A DNA stretch of 64,000 nt from Uloborus plumipes (lineage: Eukaryota; Arthropoda; Arachnida; Araneae; Uloboridae): positions 1 through 64,000 of the forward strand of contig JAXGGA010001580.1 of NCBI GenBank assembly GCA_038373865.1. Reading direction: 5' to 3'. Position numbers and translations under genes: made by a program. Numbering within the stretch: position 1 is the stretch's first letter; every line of letters begins with the position of its first letter. A model generated the notes under the pieces. It made no database searches and had not been told where the DNA came from. It saw only the letters and a program-made list of their open reading frames with translations. Shown one piece after another: positions 23,901 to 35,900 of this stretch.

Positions 23901-26900
23901 AAATCATCAGATACTAAATGCAGTAGGGTTAGAAGAAATGAAGAGCAAAACTTGATTTTCTTGCTCCAGAATAAAAGCAAAAATTGCAGTATTTTGTCAT
24001 TATTTGACTGCTGTGTTCAATCAAAATTATCATAAAACATTAATTAAGCAATTGTTTCCATCTACAAGAAGTTTATCAATAGATCATTTTCAATTTATTT
24101 TAAAATTTGAAATTTGCAATCAAAAAATGAATAAATAATAATAATAAGTATTTTGCAACAAAAAGTAGTATCATAGCTAAGAAAATTTTCTGGACGATGA
24201 CTTGAAAATTGAAGAAATAATAATTTTTTTATAAAATAAATAATTACTCTAAGAAAAATTATCTCAAATAAACCTGATTTCGTACTTATTTTTTATGTAT
24301 AATTTAGATGAGATATTATTGACTATATTTATTGATAACTGAGAAATTAACAAAAACCCACTTTTGACCGCCCCCCCCAGAACCCCACCAGAAAAACCCG
24401 GGCGGGTTTTTCTGGGCTGGGACCACCTTTGCCAACCCTGGTCAGTTATCCTTAATATAATTATTAATTACTCCTCCAGTTTTTTAAAAAAAATTCTCAA
24501 CAGTATTTTTATCTGCTTTTGAAAGTGCATCAATTTGTCACAACATATTTATTGGGAGTTTATAAGTTAGCATATAAAACAAATATAGCTTTCAGCTTAG
24601 TTTGATGTTCAGAAATGTTTATGCTATTTAAAATATCACTATGCTCTTGTGGGGGAGGGGGGAGGAACAGAGTTGAAAAGCAAGTATGGGGGCTTTTGAT
24701 AATAAATATATATTACACTTCTGGTTTAAAATCAAAGAATTGTTGTGTTCCCGAAGAACTTTATGCATAGGAAACTTTTCTGGTAATTAAGAAACCAAGA
24801 AAAATATTAACCTTTAAAAACCAGGTGGTACACATGCTGTACCGCAAGTCTTTTTTCCTTTGAGGACTGGGTTGAAATCTTCGCTTCTACCCTTTAGAAC
24901 AGGGGATTTTTTCAAGAGTTCATACTCCCTTAGTGGGGGATTGCAGCTTTGTTTTCGAATTGCGAAGTCATAAAACCTAAGTGCTTGTCGTTGCGCCTTC
25001 CCGTTTTCAGAGAAAAAGGTATCTACAATTCAACACTTGTACCGTCCTTCTCGAAAGAAAAACTTCTATAAGAATATCCCGGATCCAAAAGGTTAATAAG
25101 TTACAAACATAAGTCTTGACTAAACATGTTAAGATGGACTCTAGGATGACTAGAATAACTTTTTCAGTTGCCCATATGTATAAAAGCAAAAAAAAAAAAG
25201 TGATGAAAATGTATTTTGAAACTTGAGTGGAAAATTAATCTTAAATATGATACTTCCTTTGCTTTATTCAAGGAAGTGAATGATTGATTTAACAATCCTG
25301 TTATATTCGCATGCATTTTTGCAGCCAAAGTACAGAAAAGCTACATTGTTTTTTTTGTTCTTTAAAGTTAAAATGTACGTTTTCTGCATTCAATTTGAAA
25401 TAAATCCCATCAGCTTTTCAGGATTTCAGTTTATTTTTTTCAAATGTAAATCTGCTAACAAAATGTTATTTGGCAATCAGAATTTTGTGTGTAAAAAAAA
25501 AAAGAAATATTTAATAGATCAGCCAAAAAACTTCAAAACATTTAGCTTGTTAAGTGGACTCTCAATAATTTTACCTAAATACTTACTGAATCAGTTTGAA
25601 TGCAAAATACTTCTTTAGGAATTTTTTTTTATATTTATTTGTTTTTCAAAATAAATATCCTAATTAATGATATTCTTTCATTTTGAACTTATGTCATCTA
25701 ATATTTAAAATTTCATAGTAGAATGTTTTCAATCACCTTTTTTTTTCTTTCTTAAGAGAGGAAGAGAAAGTTATGTAGCAAATTGTTTTTGATTGTGTTG
25801 GTGATCAGCTTACTAAATGAGATTTTGCAGTTTAATGTGTAAGGCTTAAACAATAATTCAGTATGTCAGCAGTTTCCAAACCTTTTTTCTGCACCATTCA
25901 ATTTTCCTAAAGAAATTTCATAAATGTTATTCTGAAGTTACAAATTATTTTAATTTAACCAAAACAATACAATATTTTATGTAAAAATACTTTTTATGCA
26001 ATTTGACTTATTTATTTATTAAATGTTATTTTGATATGAGTATGAAAAATTTTACTCTGCTTTACAACTCATAAAAAATTACAGAAATATAAATGCAAAT
26101 ATAACACCAGTGAAGTATTGGCACAGTGTTTTTGCAATTTGTGGGCTTGCTTTTAAGTGCAAATGCACTCAAATCATAGTGTCATTGAAAAGATATTGTC
26201 AGTTATTTTATACCTCCTTTCCTAGGGAGGCATTATACAAAAAAAAAAAAAATATATATATATGTAGATTTTTTTTTTTTTTTTGCAATGCTTTTTTTTC
26301 TGCATGAAGATTTTACTTAAATTTCATATGATTGAAGTATAAGAAGGGAAAGTATAAAATCATGTTCTGTTTTTTTTAGATTAAAAATCAAGCCACAAAT
26401 GGCTTCCAGGCTTTTATTGTCCATTACAGAGAAGATCCTGATAGACAGAATCTTATAGATTGGATTCAAGAGCAATGGGTGAATAATCTTTATTATTATT
26501 AAATGTTGAATGATTATTGTGGCAGCACAAAAATTATTTTTGTTATGAAAATAATTACAGTAACTAAATTTCTCAAGTGTACTAAGTAGAAAAACAACAA
26601 ATGATAGCAATATTTGAAATTGTCCTTAAGTAAAATCAGGCTGAAAGGTAAAATTTAACTTTGAAGAAGCATAGTCCTATCAACAGATTATAAAGCTTTC
26701 AGTCAATTGGATGTTTTCCGTATTATTTTTTATTATTGAAAGTGAGTAATTTTTTACCTACAAAAGTATGTTTTTGCACCTCTTCTTGACTTATACATTA
26801 ATAGAAATCTTTATCAATTCTTTGAGTGCACTACAGAAATTTTTACTGTCTACTTGTATTCAAACCTTGTCATGAGAAGTCTGACCACTTCTCATGTGCC

Positions 26901-29900
26901 ATTCGAGCATGGTATTCCTAAGAGAGAGTTTGCACTAAAGAATCACGCATCTATGACAGCAAGCTTCTGTTTTAAGCAGCTAGCGTCATGTGTCAATCAA
27001 GATTCATTGAAGAAAATTTTTCGCACTAACCAAAGAGATAAGAGTCTGGCTGCAGCCCTGAAAGAGTTCGTGCTTCAGGCCCTTCATTTAGGGGGAACAA
27101 TAAAGAATATCGTTTAGAAGTCAAACCGTGTTAATTTGAACACTCTTTAAACAAATTACTGCTAAAGGAAAACTACATTTCCAATACCCATCTTATGGTT
27201 TGTGGTGTATTGCTCTGTGGATAGGACAAGGGCGATCCAGAAATGCTCCAAGGGAGGGGTGATTGTTTTTTTTTTCTACTTGTCCCTCCCCCCCCCTTTT
27301 TTTTTAAAAAAACACATATACTGATTAACACTTGTTTATTACGAATGTTTCGGTCTTCAATTTAAAAAAAAAATCCAGATCAGAGCCCTAAATTCCACCA
27401 ACTCACCATAGTATCATCGAAGATCGTCTAAAATTGCTATTTTAGAACTTCAAAGTCTAAAAGCTGCTGAAGTCCCTCAAGGGAGGGGCGATCGCCCCTC
27501 GCTTGTATCCGCCCCTGGGATATAATAAACTGCCGTAAAGACAAACCGGTTTTAAAGGTCCCTTGGAGTTTGTTTTTACAAGGTTTGCCTGTACTACACA
27601 GACGTTCTCATCAGCGCTTTTCCACGTATTGCATGTAGCCTTTTAGCCATGTTTCCTGTGGCTCATCAGTTGATTGACCAGTTTTCACTTAGCATGGTGA
27701 AATAGTTTCCTATTCCCTTTGTAGCAGAAATAAATGTTTCTAATCAGAGATTCTTTAGTCCCTTGGGATTAAATGGTCCTTTAATGTGAATGATTTGTAC
27801 CAACAGCCAATTGTGTTGCATTTAAATAATGTGATGTGCTTATTATTTGTTTCAGCTGGAATGCTGTGGAATTGAAGGTCCTAAAGATTGGGACATGAAT
27901 GTCTATTTTAATTGTTCCAGTATCGATGTTGGTAGTAGAGAAGCATGTGGTGTTCCATTTTCTTGTTGCAAACCTCAGCCAAATGTAAGTATATTTTCAT
28001 TCTCTATTTTTTCTTTGTCTTTTTCATAATTGTAATAATTAAGTTTTTCTTCCGATTCGTCCAATTTAAAAGAAAACAATAGTTGGTATTGTATGTTTAT
28101 TAGTTTTATTATACTTATAAATAATCTACTATTTACCAATTAATTAGTTTGTTGAAATTTCCGTTTGATACACTTGTTAAATTACATGTAGTGTTTTTAC
28201 CTTACATCCTCCTGTTGAAAGTTACTATTTGACAAGCAAATATTTTGCATTCATCATAAATTTTGGCAAAATATTTATTTATTCCATCAATACATTTCTT
28301 GTTGCCTCCCTTTCCATTAATATTTTAATTCTATTTATTCAATTGTTTAAAGGCATTTTATGATGCAAGATTGAAATAAACTCTTTACTTATGGAACTAT
28401 GAATAAATGCAAAGTTACCTGGTTTATATGTATTCAGATTTCATCATTTTTAGGGAGACAGCATTCAAAATCAAATTTAAATTGTTAGTTTTATTTGGGG
28501 TCTGGAGCTCCCTTTGTTTTTTACTCACTAATTTTTCCCTTCGTGTTTTCTTCAGTAAAATGAAAATTATCTTTCTGAACTCTAAAATTTGTTGCTGATA
28601 GTCACTTTGTATTCGTATACATTTTCCGTTGAACATATTTGGAACCTATGAAATATATTTTCAAAAATGAATTAAATTATTTCTCTGCAGGCAAATTATG
28701 TATGTAGCTATGCAATAATACTGTGCATGTATACTCACTCAGTAATGTTAACTTTGTGTACGAAAAAAAGCTGAAAAGTAGTTTGTGAATCATAATTTTG
28801 TAGTCACTGTTGTGCATAATGAATGATGTTAATTTTGTTTTTTACTTATTTGCTTTTCAATGCAGGAAGTTATAAAAAATAAGCAGTGTGGATATGATGT
28901 TAGAAAACAGGATTATGTAAGTTGATTTTCTGTTTTGTTTGTTTATTAATACTGATGAATATTTAATAAATTCATGATTTCTTCAGAATTTTTATTTTTC
29001 TGTGTTGTATACTTTAAAGATGAAATTTGTTTTAACACTAAGTAAGACATTATTTTGACCTTGATGAAACACAACTAGATAAGAATGCAATTTTTGCTGA
29101 GGATGTATGTCTTGTTTTACTGTCTCTTTTAGCCCGTTTTTAATCAATACTTAGCTTAAAAGCTTCGGCAAGTTTGTAAAACCCAAAAGTGTGTTATTTG
29201 TCTTTTAAGTTTTGAATTTTATCCAGCAACTCAATTACCTGCCTTTTAGCATGAAGGCAAGGAATAGGCCACCAGCAGTGGCAAATTTACCATGTTACTA
29301 TTGCGAGGGCTCGCCAAGACTGTATAGGCCCCTCAAGAGATATAGAAGTGCACCTGATAAATGTTTTACATTGTTTTGTGATAGACTAAGCCCCAACCCC
29401 CCAATAAAAAAATGCATTGGGACGGCTGTCCAATTTTGTAAATCCACCAGCAGCTACCAAGGTGGCTAGATTAGTGTCCTCCTATGGTGGCTCGTCGTAA
29501 TACACGGCCTTTGGCACTGAAGTTCAGGGGTGCTGCCTCTTCTTGTTGACTGTGGTATTACATTGACTAAGCCTCTTCTCACTGTGGTGCTTCAAACTGC
29601 ATATCTCACTTAATCGACTATTGTTTGAACCAGGAATAATTGGTGGTAGGTCAACTTATCTTCTCCGGTTACTCAATTCACTTTTGCCCAAACAAGAGCA
29701 AAGTATTATTGGCAAGTCGTCAGCTGTATACCAATTTTGATGCGAGAGATTATTTGATATTAATTTTGATAAGAGTTGCTTATAAATATTTGATAGTATA
29801 AAGCTAATGTATCTTTCAAAACTTTTGAACTCGAATTAATTGCTTCAATGTCTGAATAAGTGTGAGAATGAAAGCATTTTAATTGCATATTCTAATTTCA

Positions 29901-32900
29901 TTGTTGCATGCATTCAATATAGTCGAAATTCAGTTTTTGTTTTCAATACATTTTACCTGAGAAATGTGCATATCATGTAGGATACTTAAGTATTCATTAT
30001 TTTAGACTTTGTAAACTTAATTTTGACAAAAACAATTTCATGGTATCTAAAAGGTTATAAAATTGAATTTCATTTATGTGTATACATCATTTGTCACTGT
30101 TAAATATTTAATAATATATTTGCACCTCCAAAATCCACTATGTGCATTTGTACCAACTGTTTAGAAAAAAGAAGAAAGACTGTCAAGTTGATTTTTTTTT
30201 TTTTCGCTATTTCAAACTGATTTTAATTTAATTTCATGGCATTTAATGAAGTCAGTTATTTTTTATACTTATTTCCAGTCAATACTTCACCCACTTTTTA
30301 AACAGAGTTGGTGTAGAAATGTTTTTTCTTTATAAACACATTGTGGTTTTCTGGATTTATCATCTACAGAATCACTACCCATAGCAGATTTTCAAAACCA
30401 ATTCACTGTGTAAAATTTTTCCAAAACCAATGAAAAAGGAAAAATTGAATTTCTTGTAAATAGTAGGCTTTGGAGGTGCTATTTACATGCTATAAGTCCG
30501 GACAATATTATATATGATGTAATTTTTTCTTCAAAATATTTGTAACATATATTCTTATTGCTCTTCAATAGTAAAAGTGAAATTCATTAATGCTTACTCA
30601 TTATTAATCTGGAACTGTAGCTAGCCTAAATTGCAAGTAACCTATCATTATTTTATTGTGTGGAAAAAATCACTTCTTGATGCTATTAGACAGGGGATAA
30701 GTCAACGGTGATCTATGAAAAGGGCTGCTTGCGTGCTGGTGAGGAATGGATCGAAGCTAATCTAGTGCCGGTGGCGGGAGTTTCAGTTGGTGTTGCTGTG
30801 CTACAGGTAGCGCTTCTTTAACCCCCTGTTAATATTTCTGTGTGTTGCACTAACATTTCAGGTGGCTTGCTGTAAATAACAGCTTTTATATGTCAATGGA
30901 AATCCTCTTGACATGTTTGAGATTTTCTTCTACCATTTATATCTAGTTTTTAAAAATATTTAACTCGTGCAAATTATCATCTAATGTGATTATTGTTTGT
31001 AAAAAATTATAATTACGCTGAACGGATGGAATAAATACCTTAATTTGCAACTCCTTTAATGCTCGTTTGGCGTTCAGATTTCCTTAAAAATGGAGGAAAT
31101 GAAAAAAAAAAAAATGCTCTTCCTTTTTGTTTCCCTTATTCTAAAAATAATTAAATAGGCTCTGCACTCTTATTGTGTCAGTGTATAGTAAAGCAAATTT
31201 CAAGCTTTTGGAGGATTTCTGTTATGCACTTTCTAAAGGTCTGCTCAGGTAAGTGATTCAAGTAGCTTGTTTAATTTTGGTTTTTGAGTACATTGATCAT
31301 CTTCAGGAACGAGATAGATCACGTGTTATCTTTGAGAAGGGTTGTGTACAATCTGGTGAAGAGTGGGCTGAAAAGAATCTTTTACCTTTGGCTGGAGTTG
31401 TTCTAGCTATAGCTTTTGCACAGGTATGTAATTGAAATGTAAGAGATAATGAAACTTAATTTTTATGACATACACTTTGATAGGCTTTTCATACCTCAAA
31501 ATTCTTTTTTTTCTCTGGGTGTTTTATTTTTCTCTGGCAGCAATTTGTCTAAATTTATGAAATTTCAATGACAGTTTATACTATTAATAAATCTGGTTTT
31601 ACATTTGTCTTTATGGAGTAGTACTTGCTCCGCTCCATGTTAAACTAAAATCCTTTGAAAATTTTCGTAATCATAATTTATTTGAATAATGCAGTTAAAA
31701 GATAATCTTGAAAGATCTAGTTATTTGTTTGTACGTGCATATAGTTCTGCCTTAGCCTTGGTCAGGCTCGTCATTTCGAATTTTTCCAGGAAGGGATCAA
31801 AAAGAGCAAACCCAATGCAATTTTATACAAAAACAAGAAAAACAACGCCCACTTACATGAAAATACATTGATTTCTTAAAGTCAGGGGTGGTGTCAATTG
31901 TCCCTTCTAATTGATGAGACTTGCCTTGGCTTAAGGGCAATAACTTGCAATTTATTACTAGTCACATACTCATCCTGAATAACTTTAAAAAGGATACTTT
32001 ACTTTGAGTCATTCCACGTCAACTGAACCAATTTTTCAAATCGTCCCCACTCGACCATCTCCGATTTGGATTTGATTTTACAGAGGTGTAGACATGCCTA
32101 TGAAACTAACCTGTGCAAATTTTTAGCTTTCAAAATCCAAATCTAGAGGAGCTAGGATCCCGCAAAAAATGTGGCCCAAAATGGCGGATGAACTTTGTGA
32201 AACAAGTTGCAATGTTTAGGTCAAGGTTGCAGAAAATTTTATCACAGTGGAAGCCTAATTTTTTTTGGAGCTTAAAGTACTTTTGGTTGTCAACACTCTC
32301 CAGTATATTCTTTGAGATTGCGCTTATTAGATTTTGTGTAGCATGTGCCTAAACTTGCGAAAAAATGCGGTGGGCAATTTTTTTCCTGGATTTCAGGTTG
32401 TCATAAATTTTTAACCAAACAACTTCAAAAGTTTATACTTCGTAGTTTTATTGTCCAAATACTTGTTTTTAATGTTTTACAGCTACAGAACTTAAATATT
32501 GTATTTGTAAAAGATATTGGCACCCTAAGTGTCGATGAAAACGCTTCTTTTGAAAAATCGCCTGTTTTCAACTCCCTATATCTCAGGTTTGTCACCTAAG
32601 ACCATTTTTTCTTTGGCACCACTAGAAAGAATAGATTTTTTCCTATCGAAATGAGTTTTTTTTTCGATGGTGTTCTTTCGAATAAGGATGAAAAAATTAG
32701 CTTGAAATACTGTCTGTTATGAAGAATTGGCATAATTAGGTTAAGACTGCAGAAAATTTTATCACACTGGGGGCCTAATATTTTTGGAATTTAAAGTACT
32801 TTTAGTTGTCAATACTCTCCAGTATTTTTTTTGAGATTGAGCTCATTAAATTTTGTGTAGCACGCATGTCAACTTACGAAAAAACGCGGTGGGCAATCTT

Positions 32901-35900
32901 TTTCCTGGATTCATAAATTTTTAACCAAACAAATTCACAGGTTCATATTTCGTAGTTCTATTGTACAAATACTTGTTTTTAATGTTTTACAGCTGCAGAG
33001 CTTAAATATTGTATTTGTAAAAGATATTGGCACCCTAAGTGTCTATCAAAATCATTTTAATGGAAAATCGGCTGTTTTCAACTCACTGTATCTCAAGTTT
33101 GTCACCTTCAACCGTTTTTTCGTTGAAGGTGACAAACTTAAAGTACATTTAGTTGTTAATAGATTCTAATAATTATGTGATTTCCAGCTCATTAGCTTTT
33201 GTGTAGCATACATGAAAATTATTGGCAATTCCTGTTTGAAAAATAGCTTAATTTCAATGAGCTGTAACTTAGGTTTGTCACCTTCCATCATCTTTTCGTT
33301 AGTACTACTATAAATAACAGATTTTTTCGTATCAGAGTATTTATATAAACAACTAAATGTACTTTAAGTTGTTAAAAATTTGAACTTCTGGTATAATAAA
33401 ATTTTCTGCAGTCTTAGCCTAATTATGCCAATTCTTCATAACTGACAATACTTCGAGCTATTTTTTTCTTCCTTGTTCGAAAGAACACCATCGAAAAAAA
33501 AACTCATTTCAATAGGAAAAAATCTGTTCTTTCTAATGGTGCCAACAAAAAAAAACAGTGGACGGTGACAAACTTGAGATACAGTGAGTTGAAAACAGGC
33601 GATTTTTCATTAAAATGGTTTTGATAGACACTTTTGACAACAATATCTCTTACAAAATCAATATTTAAGCTCTGCAGCTGTAAAACATTAAAAACAAGTA
33701 TTTTGACAATAGAACTACGAAATATGAACCTTTGAATTCGTTTGGTTAAAAATTTATGAATCCAGGAAAAAAATTGCCTAACGCGTTTTTTTGCAAGTTA
33801 ACATGCGTGGTACACAAAATTTAATTAGCTCAATCTCACAAAAAATACTGGAGAGTATTGACCACTCAAAGTACTTTAAACTCCAAAAATATTAGGCCCC
33901 CAGTGTGATAAAATTTTCTGCAGTCTTAACCTAATTATGCCAATTCTTCATAACAGACAGTATTTCAAGCTAATTTTTTCATCCTTATTCGAAAGAACAC
34001 CATCGAAAAAAAAACTCATTTCGATAGGAAAAAATCTGTTCTTTCTAATGGTGCCAAAGAAAAAATGGTCTTAGGTGACAAACCTGAGATATAGTGAGTT
34101 GAAAACAGGCGATTTTTCAAAAGAAGCGTTTTCATCGACACTTAGGGTGCCAATATCTTTTACAAATACAATATTTAAGCTCTGTAGCTGTAAAACATTA
34201 AAAACAAGTATTTGGACAATAAAACTACGAAGTATAAACTTTTGAATTTTTTTGGTTAAAAATGTATGACAACCTGAAATCCAGGGAAAAAATTGCCCAC
34301 CGCGTTTTTTCGCAAGTTTAGGCACGTGCTACACAAAATCTAATAAGCGCAATCTCAAAGAATATACTGGAGAGTGTTGACAACCAAAAGTACTTTAAGC
34401 TCCAAAAAAAAATTAGGCTTCCACTGTGATAAAATTTTCTGCAACCTTGACCTAAACATTGCAACTTATTTCATGAAGTTCATCCGCCATTTTGGGCCAC
34501 ATTTTTTGCGGGATCCTAGCTCCTCCAGATTTGGATCTTGGAAGCTAAAAATTTGCACAGGTTAGTTTCATAGGCATGTCTATACCTCTGTAAAATTTGA
34601 TCCAAATCGGAGATGGTCGGGTGGGGACCACTAGTCCATTTGACATGGAATGACTCTTTGTTTATGCGTTCAATCAATATCTAAATAATATTTAAAAATT
34701 TATTTACTTATTTATAAAAATTCCGACCGAAAAAGGAAAGATTATTATTTTAAATCTTAAAAGCATTGACTAGTTTTTTTTGGCTCAAGGATCATTTTTA
34801 GAGTTTTAACAGAGCAATGTTCTGATATTCTCAGCAAACAGTTGTATAATTTTAGGTTGTTTTCTATTTAATAATTTTTGTTTCTCCTTGGAATTAGGTT
34901 TTTGAAAATGCAGAGTAGTATGTTTGTTTCAAGATAATGCTGCAATTCTTTCTTTAATCATCAGTTTTTGGGAAGCTAATATCTCCATATATTATTTCTC
35001 TAAGCCGAATCCTATACCCGGTCGAAACTCGCTCATTTCTTTATCGAATTGCAAGAAAATTTATGATTTTGAAGCTTATCCCGCGGGCTATTGACGAAAA
35101 TTAGACCCACCCTCTAAAAAGTGTCGGTTCGTTTTTTATTCGAACTTCAATTTTTGGGCACAAAATTGACTCTATCTAGCGAAATAATTGTCGTATCGTC
35201 TCCATTTTGATTTCATTCGAAAGATTAAAAAAAATGTGTTCTTTAGAATGTTTCTCCGCTAGCGCCGCGTAACGAGAATCTCGAAAATCCACGTTTAAGC
35301 GACTTATAAGCGATTGAAGTTTGAAAAAGTTAAACTTTTTGCTCAACTGTTAAAATCGTTATACCATTGTTGTTCAAATCAATTTTAAATGCGACATTTC
35401 AAGCTAAGGCTTAGCTCGGTAAACCTTAATTGTAACTTTTATTGTTTCAAAATACTATGGTAGTTTTGCGATAACGTTAGTATTTAGTTTAGTAGTAGCC
35501 TTGGGTATTTGATTTTAATATAGGGTATCACTTTTGTAGTAGTTGTAAAAGTGAACGTGTCTTTGATCTCTTTGAAAAGTTTATCGTAATGGGGGCAGAA
35601 AGGTATCCTCTGTTTTATACCACGACAACCAATGTTTTAAAATAAACCGCCTTAGCAGGGGAGCGAAACTAAGACACGAAATCTAACACATCCAATCGAG
35701 GACTGAAATCTTTGTACCTGAATAACTCAATTTTAAGTTTAGAGTTTTTTTTCTTTTTTTCTTTTTTTTTTTTTGCGGAATTCCGTACGGGTCACCTAGT
35801 TCAAAAGTTATTTGACAAATTGAATAGAAAGTTATTTTCTGAAAAAAAAAAAAAAAAAAAATTGATAAAATTTGCATTTTTTGTCTAATTAGGAGATGGA

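Noticed and set aside
32345..34325. Mirrored 84-codon proteins
   Set aside because: They lie in the arms of the giant inverted repeat, with no motif; the open frames follow from arm similarity.
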